The position numbers and the translations under genes were made by a program. The notes under the pieces were generated by a model. That model ran no database searches. It was not told the origin of the DNA and saw only the letters and a program-made list of their open reading frames with translations. A stretch of 64,000 nt of DNA from Spisula solida (Eukaryota > Mollusca > Bivalvia > Venerida > Mactridae), in the NCBI GenBank assembly GCA_947247005.1, contig OX365944.1, forward strand, positions 7,266,501 through 7,330,500, given 5' to 3'. This document shows, piece after piece, positions 36,901 through 43,599 of the stretch (the first letter of the stretch is position 1; each line of letters starts with the position of its first letter).

Positions 36901-37621
36901 AATTGTCAGCGATTATGTAATGCATGTGTTGCTTCTTTAGTTACTAAGCATAGTGACAGTGGAGGTCACTATATGGTGTTTGATTGATTGCTGGTAAAGG
37001 GTTTTACCTGTTAAGGAGTATGTGGCAAAAAGCTGCAATTTCACGATGGCCATTTCACAAATTTATTAGTTCAGCTTCACTTATTTTTGTATTGTTGAAT
37101 GTCAATATCAGAGTACATCACTTATTTTTGTATTGTTGAATGTCACTATCTGAGTATCAGTCTTTCATAGCATCTAAATTCCAAGGATTGCTTCATACAT
37201 TGCTTTACATTTTGTCGGAGGAGAAATGAAGGTTTTTGCAGGATGCATATTTTTTCATGTTTTTTATGGCCATGGTATTAAAGAATTGTGGAGTGGCATT
37301 AACTGTACCCGTATTCGTCCTAAACCTTGCCTCATCTATAACTTATGGATGGATTCTGAAAATACTGTGGATTTCACATAGTGGGGACATCTGGGTCATT
37401 TTGGCACATATCTGCTAACTATATGAAATATACCTTATTTTAAAATATGTTTATATTACTGTATGCTATTTTCAGATTTAAAACGTTCCAAGAGCAGCCC
37501 TTCACTGCCTTTTGTTTTTGAAGCGAAGGGGACACCTGGAGTCGGAAACCGACAGTCTTTAGGATCAGGAATCACGAGACGGGAATCAACCAGCAAACTA
37601 TCTAAGGGGGGAAAGAAGTGA
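913..37621 (+). CDS. MPRIP: MPRIP/TRIOBP-family PH and coiled-coil protein (17 exons, 5'-incomplete)
   Basis: Exons: 913-966, 2849-3010, 5054-5857, 7380-7463, 10822-10941, 15236-15304, 20717-25030, 26082-26201, 27376-27480, 28979-29084, 30524-30644, 31507-31650, 32247-32370, 33330-33416, 34171-34327, 36765-36881, 37476-37621. All have AG/GT borders and join in one frame to a TGA, giving about 2277 residues. Numbered from the first exon seen: PH domain about 5-104 (KKGWL start, DWKKHWFVL, RNYGF, SAMTSGIRSNW), Ser/Arg/Lys-rich linker to 340, coiled coil over most of 432-1869, conserved coiled coil 1945-2190, basic Ser-rich tail. Vertebrate MPRIP scaffolds RhoA, F-actin and the myosin phosphatase targeting subunit on stress fibres. 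The PH domain resembles the second PH domain of MPRIP and the TRIOBP PH domain, so the family is firm while MPRIP versus TRIOBP is inference. The N-terminus (in vertebrate MPRIP, another PH domain) would lie before base 913. Splice sites were read by eye. Confidence 0.85.
967..2848. other. intron with dispersed repeats
   Basis: Holds a diverged copy (about 1290-1500) of the TIR repeat that ends TGATTTTACAGTA, a dispersed repeat at about 2217-2412 (shared with 10238-10445 and, inverted, 46118-46300), and G/C homopolymer runs near 1782 and 2733. No exon recognised; the 68-codon open frame at 1047-1253 has no recognisable content. Confidence 0.55.
2849..3010 (+). CDS. MPRIP: MPRIP-like exon: PH domain core
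   Basis: Fifty-four codons, phase 0/0, acceptor TTGCAG, donor GTAAGG. It encodes DWKKHWFVLTGNSLRYYKD, then an EE..NLDGRIDLSSC strand and RNYGFKIK. The W-K-K-H-W-F-V-L, L-R-Y-Y and DG.IDL pattern is diagnostic of the MPRIP/TRIOBP PH domain. Confidence 0.93.
3011..5053. other. intron with dispersed repeat and MITE
   Basis: About 3100-3330 is a diverged copy of a dispersed repeat also present at 33005-33260 (shared phrases such as CACATGTC.GTTGG, GATCAATAA.TC, CCCCTATTGATT, TGAGGTCAGTAGGT). A MITE copy occupies 4564-4903. No coding sequence was seen. Confidence 0.55.
4564..4903. mobile_element. MITE family A, copy 1 (TIR about 25 bp)
   Basis: Begins TTAGGCCAGAGTTT with TTCGTTACTCAGACC just inside, and ends in the inverse form GTCTGAGTAACAA...TCTGACCTTA. 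The interior matches the second copy at 46947-47327 throughout (for example CTAGTCCACCACCAACAGC). A third, partial copy is at 28258-28400. No coding capacity, so non-autonomous. Confidence 0.7.
5054..5857 (+). CDS. MPRIP: MPRIP-like exon: end of PH domain and Ser/Arg-rich linker
   Basis: 268 codons, phase 0/0, acceptor TTGCAG, donor GTATGT. The first ~32 codons finish the PH domain (TRNGEYILSAMTSGIRSNW, with the C-terminal helix Trp). The rest is low complexity: poly-Ser tracts, acidic patches and RAKSPSAK / RAKSPKLHSPPP motifs that look like proline-directed phosphorylation sites. The linker is expected to be disordered; this is inferred from composition. Confidence 0.9.
5858..7379. other. 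intron, AT-rich, degenerate repeats only
   Basis: Short degenerate repeats of a GATTGGTGGAATT type at about 6888-7000. A CGGACC...CCCTTTCCCAA segment recurs at about 7015 and 7294. Nothing coding was recognised; the open frames at 7129-7447 on both strands overlap this repeat and the next exon. Confidence 0.5.
7380..7463 (+). CDS. MPRIP: MPRIP-like exon: acidic linker
   Basis: Twenty-eight codons, phase 0/0, acceptor TTGCAG, donor GTGAGT. It starts DNLDADDNLPSG and ends KDIMVDLLENE, leading into the coiled coil. It is symmetric, so could be skipped without a frameshift. Confidence 0.8.
7464..10821. other. 3.4-kb intron with dispersed repeats
   Basis: Contains a CTACAGAGGTTATACTGTA-type repeat at about 7670-7875, a TGTCAGAGACCACCC / GGTCTT-rich repeat at about 8960-9140, a fragment at 8430-8510 resembling the SINE-like repeats at 27520 and 32630, and a dispersed repeat at 10238-10445. 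No exon recognised; the 99-codon minus-strand frame at 8044-8343 has no family features. Confidence 0.5.
10822..10941 (+). CDS. MPRIP: MPRIP-like exon: coiled coil
   Basis: Forty codons, phase 0/0, acceptor TTTCTAG, donor GTGAGA. Encodes VEALKERLEHTQQELVKSH onward, with heptad-like spacing of Leu/Val and a highly charged surface, typical of a parallel coiled coil. Confidence 0.85.
12041..12795. repeat. minisatellite of mixed 17-bp and 11-bp units
   Basis: About 750 bases built from two related units, TGTTACAATACTAGTGC (17 bp) and TGTTATAGTGC (11 bp), in irregular order with C/G variants (AGTCC, AGTGC, AGCGC). The shorter unit looks like a deletion form of the longer one. The variant order shows higher-order blocks (17+11 = 28 bp) in the second half. 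Confidence 0.95.
13861..13996. repeat. 47-bp tandem repeat, about 3 copies
   Basis: Three units, each beginning ACAATGGCGAGCTATTGTGA and ending GGCACCTGAGCAGG. The third is slightly diverged (GAGCCCCTCGTG). Intronic. Confidence 0.9.
14054..14186. mobile_element. nested palindromic element, probable MITE remnant
   Basis: Inverted arms GTGCCCACCAGC (about 14098) and GCTGGTGGGCAC (about 14151) enclose inner arms around TATTGG/CCAATA. An adjacent inverted pair ATTTGCATA/TATGCAAAT sits at about 14069-14096, and the outer flanks GGAGAGATCA/TGATCTTCCC are also inverted. Confidence 0.5.
14356..14496. repeat. three-copy tandem repeat, 44-54 bp
   Basis: Units share CATCATGCTGTGTACTCCAT and TGTGTAGAGCAATGGTA; the spacing differs because the short CATCATGGTA piece is duplicated once. 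Confidence 0.85.
15236..15304 (+). CDS. MPRIP: MPRIP-like exon: short Ser/Gln-rich segment
   Basis: Twenty-three codons, phase 0/0, acceptor ATTACAG, donor GTAAAT. Encodes LQASIDSSYTSALPTQSAAD then SQQ. Low complexity and symmetric, so a plausible cassette exon. Its support is frame and splice signals only. Confidence 0.65.
16905..17185. repeat. 40-bp minisatellite, about 7 copies
   Basis: Unit GCTGTTAGGATTTCACCTGT followed by ACACCGAGTGTCCGTGGTGA. Copies differ by single C/T changes; the outermost ones are the most diverged. Confidence 0.92.
18003..18205. repeat. 25/27-bp minisatellite, about 8 copies
   Basis: Unit TTACACCATACTAGGGACCA plus GCTAT; two copies carry an extra TA (ACTATAGGG). 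Confidence 0.92.
18956..19172. mobile_element. TIR repeat family B (ACTGTAAAATCA ends)
   Basis: Starts CTGTAAAATCATTTT and ends ATGATTTTACAGTA, an inverted pair. The interior (ATTTCGTT, TTAATGCTCACGATT, CACGAAATTTAATACCCACG) recurs at 32394-32617 and, more diverged, at about 1290-1500 and 35037-35396. Non-coding, MITE-like. Confidence 0.7.
19487..19592. repeat. 35-bp tandem repeat, 3 copies
   Basis: Three near-identical copies containing ACTGTATTACAGGCATATTG. Near-identity implies a recent duplication. Confidence 0.92.
20717..25030 (+). CDS. MPRIP: MPRIP-like giant exon: 1438-residue coiled coil
   Basis: A 4314-base exon, phase 0/0, acceptor TTGCAG, donor GTAAGG. The first ~360 residues are almost unbroken charged heptads. 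An acidic low-complexity block (about 22450-22600, TETEDSEAETEDSDDY type) follows a Lys-rich stretch. From about 23100 the region is less charged and has recurring [YF]-A-x-x-L-x-x-E motifs. A CSKC pair (about 24638) precedes the last coiled coil. An ATG is available at 20693 upstream, but the acceptor at 20716 and the matching phase indicate an internal exon. The frame reads on past the donor to 25162, but the family-like sequence continues at 26082. I do not know whether every transcript includes it. Confidence 0.88.
25031..26081. other. intron with a dispersed repeat
   Basis: About 25740-26005 is a repeat that recurs at 30655-30930 (AAGAATTGACAAAGTTATGG, AACAATGTTT, TTTTCAGGATTG..CATTATG, CCTCAGTAGGA). 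No exon. Confidence 0.55.
26082..26201 (+). CDS. MPRIP: MPRIP-like exon: helical segment
   Basis: Forty codons, phase 0/0, acceptor TTGCAG, donor GTAAGA. Encodes ELLTEIKSSTVVDQGEELIT, then KIESQLSQILQIESDPSYTM: amphipathic helix after the giant exon. Confidence 0.82.
26272..26500. mobile_element. short TIR element with G-run, MITE-like
   Basis: Left end ACATGTGTTGCATGTGCGGA then TCCAGAG; right end TTCTGGATCTGCACATGTGT, its inverse. The interior has a run of 12 G and a matching C-rich patch. Non-coding, intronic; another ~870 bases of plain intron follow. Confidence 0.6.
27376..27480 (+). CDS. MPRIP: MPRIP-like exon: Pro/Ser linker
   Basis: Thirty-five codons, phase 0/0, acceptor TTTCAG, donor GTGAGT. 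Encodes DISVSLPSPISPGSPQCIVE, then PPKLDRSLSAERSDE, with several SP sites. Another symmetric, possibly optional exon. Confidence 0.78.
27481..28978. other. intron with SINE-like and MITE fragments
   Basis: About 27520-27700 shares GTTGCTGGTTC.TTGTGGAAGG and GTCCAGGAAA with 32630-32815, which carries a box-B-like GGTTTGATTCC, so a tRNA-derived SINE is possible. A partial MITE family A copy lies at 28258-28400. Confidence 0.5.
28979..29084 (+). CDS. MPRIP: MPRIP-like exon: conserved C-terminal coiled coil, part 1
   Basis: Acceptor TTACAG, donor GTAGGA, phase 0 to 1. Encodes HVDKLLERSQHEHEMELLKR then EKEEALADEIKVTKA. This matches the vertebrate MPRIP segment with a similar KK.EDL...REKDRLLAEE..A pattern. 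Confidence 0.9.
29165..29434. mobile_element. TTAA-flanked MITE (family C)
   Basis: Flanked on both sides by TTAA. The inverted ends extend ~50 bases: left CAGCGTAGCAAT.CCACATGACTTTTACATCAC and right the inverse of GTGATGTAAAAGTCACATGA plus TTTTGCTACACTGTG. TTAA target duplications are characteristic of piggyBac-type mobilisation. Non-coding interior. Confidence 0.72.
29435..30523. other. intron, dispersed repeat only
   Basis: About 30060-30200 (TTACGGCCTTCTAAGACTC, TGAGCCTATTTTCATGAAAA) recurs inverted at about 40600-40810. Otherwise AT-rich and featureless. Confidence 0.5.
30524..30644 (+). CDS. MPRIP: MPRIP-like exon: conserved coiled coil, part 2
   Basis: Acceptor TTGTAG, donor GTGAGT, phase 1 to 2. 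Encodes ALDTMRRAYEEELEQEKEKY followed by RHALKTMFTDNYVDDIRRRHE, paralleling the vertebrate AIEAMKNAH.EE...ELEKS...DVEALRRQY region. Confidence 0.9.
30645..31506. other. intron with a dispersed repeat and a 26-bp array
   Basis: A dispersed repeat (30655-30930, shared with 25740-26005) is followed by the tandem array at 31105-31310. Confidence 0.6.
31105..31310. repeat. 26-bp minisatellite, about 8 copies
   Basis: Unit GAAATTAAAACTTGTCTGAT plus TGTTGT. One copy is shortened to TGTCTGATTGTTGT; the last two carry TCCGA. Confidence 0.93.
31507..31650 (+). CDS. MPRIP: MPRIP-like exon: conserved coiled coil, part 3
   Basis: Acceptor TTTCAG, donor GTAGCC (weaker), phase 2 to 2. Encodes IDFEKVSEELKQVSMHYESR, CEDYKLLEDRLARTKSEYQT, then HINQLVRR. 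It resembles the vertebrate ELEVLSEQYSQKCLENAHL segment in pattern. Confidence 0.9.
31651..32246. other. intron, nothing recognised
   Basis: AT-rich intron. A local inverted pair (GTGAAAGTTTTCAGTATT near 32081 and TTTCAGTATTTT...CTTTCACCCATG near 32190-32216) may be a small hairpin element. The minus-strand frames at 31786-32059 look like chance. Confidence 0.4.
32247..32370 (+). CDS. MPRIP: MPRIP-like exon: conserved coiled coil, part 4
   Basis: Acceptor TTTTAG, donor GTATGT, phase 2 to 0. Encodes NEHLTELVNTEIDNLKSFIQ and TRNKGQLTGNSTLEEELYDSQ. The vertebrate counterpart is the NRLAAEITRLR-TLL segment followed by YELEVLLRVKE. Confidence 0.9.
32371..33329. other. intron filled by dispersed repeats
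   Basis: TIR repeat family B (32394-32617), a SINE-like segment with a box-B-like GGTTTGATTCC (32630-32815) and a dispersed repeat (33005-33260, shared with 3100-3330: AGACCAAATGGTTTCCGTTC, AATAACTCTTGAAC, TATTGATTTTGAGGTCAGTA). Little unique sequence remains. Confidence 0.6.
33330..33416 (+). CDS. MPRIP: MPRIP-like exon: conserved coiled coil, part 5
   Basis: Twenty-nine codons, phase 0/0, acceptor TTACAG, donor GTAAGT. Encodes IMVRVKDAELQKLRQQVKNL then ENSLERITE; vertebrate MPRIP has VLLRVKESEIQYLKQEISSL here, a clear match and the strongest support for orthology. Confidence 0.93.
33417..34170. other. intron with a dispersed repeat
   Basis: About 33478-33700 has the look of a dispersed repeat (GACATATTGTACTGGACATC, TCCGATTTCAATGAAACAGT), but I saw no second copy in the window. 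Confidence 0.4.
34171..34327 (+). CDS. MPRIP: MPRIP-like exon: end of coiled coil
   Basis: Acceptor TTACAG, donor GTATGT, phase 0 to 1. Starts EQRYTMTQYLQCLKKNQEIQ and ends EEATKNVRALRR. It matches the position of the vertebrate KYASDKYKDIYTELSIAKAK region. Confidence 0.85.
34361..34850. repeat. 75-bp tandem repeat, about 6.5 copies
   Basis: Each unit holds TGTTTAAACATGTTTGCTAA and GGGATATTCAACATGTCTTA. TGTTTAAACA is a perfect palindrome in each copy. The array starts 34 bases after the donor of the preceding exon. Confidence 0.92.
36023..36370 (+). mobile_element. tRNA-derived SINE
   Basis: The head has a box A (TGGTCGAGTGG, 36050 region) and, about 40 bases on, a box B (GGTTCGCATCT), the RNA polymerase III internal promoter. 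A ~270-base non-tRNA body follows and the element ends in a short TAGATAGATAGATA tail. A GATAGA microsatellite tail is typical of some SINEs. The name of the SINE family was not determined. Confidence 0.75.
36610..36739. repeat. 20-bp tandem repeat, about 6.5 copies
   Basis: Unit TAGAGTCATGAAAGTCTATT with A/G changes. It ends only 25 bases before the acceptor of the next exon, so it occupies the normal branch-point zone. Confidence 0.93.
36765..36881 (+). CDS. MPRIP: MPRIP-like exon: basic Ser-rich tail
   Basis: Acceptor TTTCAG, donor GTTAGT, phase 1 to 1. Encodes PSFHQRARSPSPESSPRKDN, then SEHHSRDSHRRKSHLSAK. Rich in Ser, Arg and His, probably disordered and phosphorylated. Confidence 0.85.
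36882..37475. other. intron, nothing recognised
   Basis: A 47-bp direct repeat near 37078-37156 (CACTTATTTTTGTATTGTTG) is the only structure seen. Confidence 0.45.
37476..37621 (+). CDS. MPRIP: MPRIP-like terminal exon
   Basis: Acceptor TTTCAG, phase 1, stop TGA at 37619-37621. Encodes DLKRSKSSPSLPFVFEAKGT, continues through Ser/Arg-rich sequence and ends KLSKGGKK. The KRSKSSPSLPF motif parallels the vertebrate C-terminal MKSKSNPDFL, in the same place. Confidence 0.9.
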
Positions 37622-37694
37622 ACACATTATGATATATTGTCATGTACTTTATGATGTGCAATACTGCTGGTTCAGTGGTGATTCAAACGTCTCA

Positions 37695-38003
37695 GCTTAC
37701 AGCCACCGTACATGTACACTGGGAGGCTTACAGTCACCGTACATGTACACTGGGAGGCTTACGGTCACCGTACATGTACACTGGGAGGCTTACAGCCACC
37801 GTACATGTACACTGGGAGGCTTGCGGTCACCATACATGTACACTGGGAGACTTGCGGTCACCGTACATGTACACTGGGAGACTTGCGGACACCGTACATG
37901 TACACTGGGAGACTTACGGTTACCGTACATGTACACTGGGATGCTTACGGTCACCGTACATGTACACTTGGAGGCTTACGGTTACCGTACATGTACACTG
38001 GGA
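37695..38003. repeat. 31-bp minisatellite, about 10 copies
   Basis: Unit GTACATGTACACTGGGAGGC plus TTACGGTCACC. The period is not a multiple of three and the unit lacks stops in all three forward frames, which creates three overlapping open frames (37629-38123 and neighbours) translating the same peptide motifs in rotation. GTACATGTAC is palindromic. Not a gene. Confidence 0.95.
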
Positions 38004-39179
38004 AAGGTGCAAGAATCCATGTCAACCTTGCACCAATCCATTACCGTATGGTCACAGTTGGAGGAATGTAGATCAAGTCTGATACCATTTACATGTTTCG
38101 ATCTTCCTATTTATAAACAATAATTTACCGATTGCTTATTGAACCCAAGATGATAAATGTTGGTGGACACATTAGTATACTTACCAGTATCCAGTATTCG
38201 TTAATGGCTTTACGAGTATGGAGATCCACACATATACATAAATTGCATGTTGTTACTGTCTTGCTTTTTACCTTTTGGTATTCCATTTACTATTCTATGC
38301 ATCAAGCTTTTTAGCTACGTAAAAAAGCTTCCATTTTGTTGCTATGTGATGATATTTATTGATGTACCGGGTACATTTTTTCGTTGCTGCTATTTAGGCA
38401 GATTTTTGTTTCTTGCCTGAATTCAAACCGAATATTCTACGTATTTCACTATTATTTTTTATTTGTTAACAGTATTTTTGTTTTTATATACATACATACA
38501 TATATAAATGTACATACACAAACACACATACATTTTATCTACTTGTGTACTTTATAAATGTAAGATTTATGCAGTTTGGTTGTGGGAGCATTTTTGAGAT
38601 AAGGTATCTAGAATTGTAGTAGGAGAATAATCATTTATTTGATATCTTGTTTATATTTACTTTACCATCATTGTATCAGGTTTATTATTTAAATGTTTCA
38701 TATCTTCATATATTTGCAAGGATTGTAAATCCAAGATGATTTGAAGAAAAGATGTGATACATAAAAATCCTTTACGGGTATTGATTGAAACATTACTTTA
38801 AAATGAGCTAGTTTTACTGGGCCTTTATTTTTGGCTCAGCCATTTCTGACTTCAGATGTCACACCAAATTTAATACTTAAGAGGTAAATTTAAACTGTCG
38901 TTTTTTTTTCGTAAATGTCAGAATCTTGTGAACAATAATTCTCCACAATATTTATGATTTTATGTTACTGATTTACTGCAATATAGTATCAAGAAAGAAT
39001 CAACTATTATGAATATACATGCAGGAAAGTTGACGATTGAGCAGTTATAGGCAAGCTTGCTGATTTATTCTGCCTGTCAGTATAATTTTTAAACTGGATT
39101 TTATCTATCGCAATACTTGTTTTTGTGGGAGCTAACTGTAAACAAAAATTCTCGTAATGTTCTTAATTTGGTTTTAAAT

Positions 39180-39341
39180 ACAGTGGACTCTCGTTATATC
39201 TAATGTTTTGAACAGTTGAAGAATGTATCATCCGAACAATTGGGCATAAATGTCTTAAGGTCGTATATACTGATAAGCCCAAGAGGTAGACACCAGAAGC
39301 TAGAAAACTTCATTAGTTTGATGTAATGAGAGTTGACTGTA
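39180..39341. mobile_element. short TIR element, MITE-like (family D)
   Basis: Left end ACAGTGGACTCTCGTTAT and right end ATGAGAGTTGACTGT are inverted. About 160 bases, non-coding. Confidence 0.6.
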
Positions 39342-40403
39342 TCTTGGTTTATTGCTTTCATTGTTTCAACATATCTTTTTGTTCTACATTATTATACATA
39401 TTTACCATATATCACTCTCCCTATCTTATTATCAATGTGTCTATTTGTCCATCATATAATTGTGTTATGCTAACACATGTTTACCAGAATATATTGTGAT
39501 GATTTTAGCATCGTTCTTTCATATCGGATATACCGCTCTCTCTTGCCTGATGTATCGTTACCATAGGGATGTTGTAACCAGTAAATACATATCGAAGATT
39601 TTTAAAGAAATTTGTTTTGTTTTGTTTAAGAAATGATAATGATGTAACCCATATTTTGTTGTGTAGTAAAATATAGGTGCAAATTTGGATGTTAAGCAAT
39701 TTAATCACGAGTGCTTCTATATACAGATTGGGAATCTGTTAGATATACCGGTAGATTCTTCCAATGTATTCTCTTATTACCGTATTCTTCCATGTATTGT
39801 CCGCACTTTTATCAACCAAGGATTATAACCAAAAGTTTGATTTGTCCTTTGTTTAGACATTTCCCAAGTCTCTGGTGGGCACATCGGGGAAGGCCACATT
39901 TTTTGGCATCTGACTTCGTTTTAATCTTCTCCTGTTTTTTACCCAGGTCACATACTAGTACACAGCTGTGTGCAATACTTGGCCGAATAAGGCGAATATG
40001 GTGAGCATATTAGTTATTGACAGTTAGGATATTGTGAGAGTGATGTTGTTTAAGTGTACACAAAAGATTACAACCTTTGTATGAACAGGTAGAGCGAATA
40101 TAGTATTTTAGTTTAACATTGAAATTATAGATGTCTGTATAACCCTTTGTAATTGGTGTTACACCACTGCATCACTCTATCCTTCCCCTAACTGGACAGT
40201 AATCAATAGTAAAGAAATAGTTACCGAGTATTTCAACAAGTCAAAGTAGTGATCTTCCAGTGTAGGCAGTATTCAAGGTGTTACATTTTGTTGTAGATAT
40301 AGTTGTTTACACTTCTGTATAGTTGTTCTACTTAATAATTGAGTGGTTGTAATCTATTTAATATGGTCGTTCATTTATAGCAATGTCTTCTAATAATATT
40401 GTC

Positions 40404-40409
40404 AATAAA
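40404..40409 (+). terminator. candidate polyadenylation signal AATAAA
   Basis: Canonical hexamer 2.8 kb after the TGA, followed by T/GT-rich sequence. Transcript evidence is lacking. Confidence 0.35.
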
Positions 40410-40430
40410 CATTGTTTAACATCATGTATA

Positions 40431-43400
40431 ACTATACAAATTGAGTTTGTGATCAAATTGTATGTCTAATATATTTTATACACTGAAACATTATATAAAA
40501 ATAACTACTTAAAAATATATATTAGAATAAAATATATTCATTTATGTCAGTGTTTGTTTTGTTTAACAAGGAATTACAAATGTTTGATGTCTGACCACAT
40601 ATATAGAAGGCCTTAAGTACAAAATCAATATTTTGAGAAAACAAGAAAAAACTGTCAGAAAACTACTCTTTACGTATGGAAAAACAAGCTTTTTCAACTT
40701 CAGTTTGGTAAACATGACCACTTCCGATTTTCATAAAAATAGGCTCATAAAAGTGCCTTGAGATGCAGGTTTCAAATATGTATCAGTCTTATAAGGTTGT
40801 AAGTAGTACTTGCGACCTTCTTATTCTAAGCCAGCAAATATTGATATGTGAAGTTTGAGCACGAAAGAAATACAATGAAGAGTCTGCTGTTTCAATTCTC
40901 AAAAATCCTCTGAAGATTCTAAACAAAACAGGTAACTTGTAGTCTGGTTTCTAACTGGCTCTTTCGCAAAAAACTGGCAACTTACATGGAGGACATGACA
41001 GTCACTGTAGTAAGGTCACAGAAGAATAACATTCCAACCTGGATTACAACGGTTACAAGCTAGAGTCCTTCACATGTATAGTCCATTTATTCAGGTATGT
41101 CACTTGTATACAAACTTTGCACATCATAACATTGATTTTTTATTGTTTTTTTAAACATTGAAATTGGAGAAAAAGGCAGTGAAAACCAATACCTTATTCA
41201 CTAAACCACATACTAATGCCTATTCTATCTATAAAAATAAGACATTTACAAGAGAAATTGCAATGTACACGATGTTATGTAAATAACTGACTGACCTGAA
41301 TAATCAAGTTATACACAGTTCACCATTATGTAGATAGAAAAGATAGCAACCTGAACACAAAGATACAGTAGAAATCATTCATGTGTTTATTTACATACAA
41401 ATACATAAAATGGATATAACAAGAGTTCATCACATGTATCTACTCAAACATAATAAAACTTCTTTACATTTATAATTATACATTTGCATATTACTTACAG
41501 AAAGTAATGACCTGCGGGTGGTACTCAATATTGATCTTACATGACTTAAGGATAAGGACAACCAATCAGATCACACCATATTAAACTCTTGGTCAGTAAC
41601 AGGTGATATGATTGGCTATCCTTATTATCAATATTGAATTATCACCCCTCCTATATTTGACAAACTGATATACTATATGGCTTTATACAACCATATACCG
41701 AGTGATCACAAACATTAAGTAAGTTCGCTAATGCTCGCTTACTTTAAAGTAACATCTAAAATGGAATGCTTGTATCATAAATCATACATGCACTACTTTA
41801 CATCAGACATATCCATACTTGGCAATCACTCGTGAAAGCAGGTTTAATAAAATTAATTATGATGTAAAAATGTAAACATAGTGACTTCTGAATCTGTAAA
41901 ATAACATATGCTCCAAAATATTGTTGACATTTTGACTAACAAAGGTTGTAAATTTTACCAAAATAAATATATCTGACCGAAACAGATTTTAATGGACGTT
42001 TGTTTATGCTGTTTTCATGCTCATCTCAAACAGAGTTTGAAACTTGATTAGCTCCTAGTCAGTTTTAACAATTAAATCATATTCACTTAACAAGAACATA
42101 TTATTCTTCTTTCTATAAGGATATCCAGATTACATGTATATTAAAGTTTCATAAATTAGAAGACATCTTACTGTTTGAAACAGTTAAAGATTGAGTACAA
42201 AGTTGTAGTATGAAAAAAGGGGTCATGTTTTCTTGACTGTATACTGATGGGTTACAAATCCAGCACACTAACACCACTGGACCATAGATCTAGAAAATTG
42301 AATAATAAACAAAATATAAAAATGTGCCAGACATTTGAACTGACACGAGTTCATTTGTCAATTTCAATTTTAGTGATGGACAGGTCTTGAGAAGTTAGAA
42401 TGTTGCCCTAATGTTTTAAAGATTAGCATTCATAGACTTTATCACAAATTGAATATTCAATACATTAAAATTTGTTGCATCAGCATGATTTTGAAACTAC
42501 AGCAACACCCTGTTTAAACCAAACATAAAACATACAGGGGATATTCTGAACATAGAGGATCTTACACGAGTGTCTTTCTATATTGAATTTATTAAACGAG
42601 TTGGATAAAATGATAAAATGCGAGGCTCTGCCGAGCATTTTATCACTTTTATTCAACGAGTTTAATAAATTTAATATGGAATGACACGAATGTAAGATTC
42701 TTTTTATCACATAAACTAAATACACAGTAAAAGTTTGTCAAGAATGCACACACTTCCCCTTTAGCAAATAAACTCCATAGGAGTAAAGCGGTTCATTGAA
42801 AGAGCTAAGAAAATAGTGCAACAATGTATACTCCAATATGTTAATTTTTCTGCCTTTGAAAATAATATTTTTAGGGTGTCTAAAATCCTGCAGATGTAAA
42901 ACTACGCTTAACAAAGTAAATGATTAAATCTAGGACCGCAGCAACACAACGTATTCTGTTCCGTGTTCCGTTCCGGGCTTTAGTAACAACCAAGGACAGG
43001 GGAAGTAACTAGGTTTTCCGCGTGAATTTATTCGCGATTCGTCTGAATAACCGAAAATAACTGATTGTGACATTGTACACGATGCAAGTACTTGGTAAGC
43101 AAGGAACATCGTCTTTAATACTCAAAATTAACGGATTTATACAATGAAATCAACATCCGATGCCGTGTTTGTGTAGATGCCAGATATTTGGTATGTACAT
43201 TTCGTCCCGATCTTATTCGTACCCACGTTTAACGGACCTACCGTCATGTTTACTTACAGTTATATCTCTTAAGTTCTTGTACATCTGTTATTGTGTGATT
43301 ATAACATGTCCTAGAGTGCTCATAATCGGATATAAAATTTATTCTATTCTAAAAATGTATCATTTTACTTTTTTCACAACGTGTATGAATACATAAATAA

Positions 43401-43599
43401 AGTGACTCGCCCTTGTATATACCTCATTTGCATGTTTATTACACGTGTGTATTATGACTTTTATGTAATGGGTTTATTAAACTCCCAGACCCTATTTTAT
43501 GTGATAAAAATATTTTAAATACATTCAAGTATAAATATTCTATACATTGTATTTAAAAATGCTGCTATTCAAGTATTTTTTATAAATAAATAGTAAACA
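40431..43599. other. intergenic interval
   Basis: No coding exon recognised. A dispersed repeat at about 40600-40810 (inverted relative to 30060-30200) and a palindromic element at 42559-42700. TTTTTATCACATAAA at about 42700 and its inverse at about 43490-43509 could bound a larger ~800-base element. Confidence 0.5.
42559..42700. mobile_element. large palindrome, foldback/MITE-like
   Basis: Two arms of about 60 bases read TTGAATTTATTAAACGAGTT ...GATAAAATGC and the inverse GCATTTTATC...CAACGAGTTTAATAAATTTA, separated by GAGGCTCTGCCGA. It would form a long hairpin. Confidence 0.7.

Larger units (their letters stand above)
37622..40430 (+). other. MPRIP: probable 3' UTR of the MPRIP-like gene
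   Basis: No further exon frame is evident after the stop. The stretch holds a 31-bp minisatellite (37695-38003) and a TIR element (39180-39341). The first AATAAA I noticed is at 40404-40409, with another at 40526. The end point is inferred. Confidence 0.45.

Noticed and set aside
37629..38123. Three overlapping forward open frames (119-164 codons)
   Set aside because: All three are translations of the same 31-bp minisatellite in the 3' UTR; the rotating peptide is a by-product of the period.
43160..43396. 78-codon forward frame in the intergenic interval
   Set aside because: No recognisable domain, no upstream signals, and within a region that may be a repeat element.
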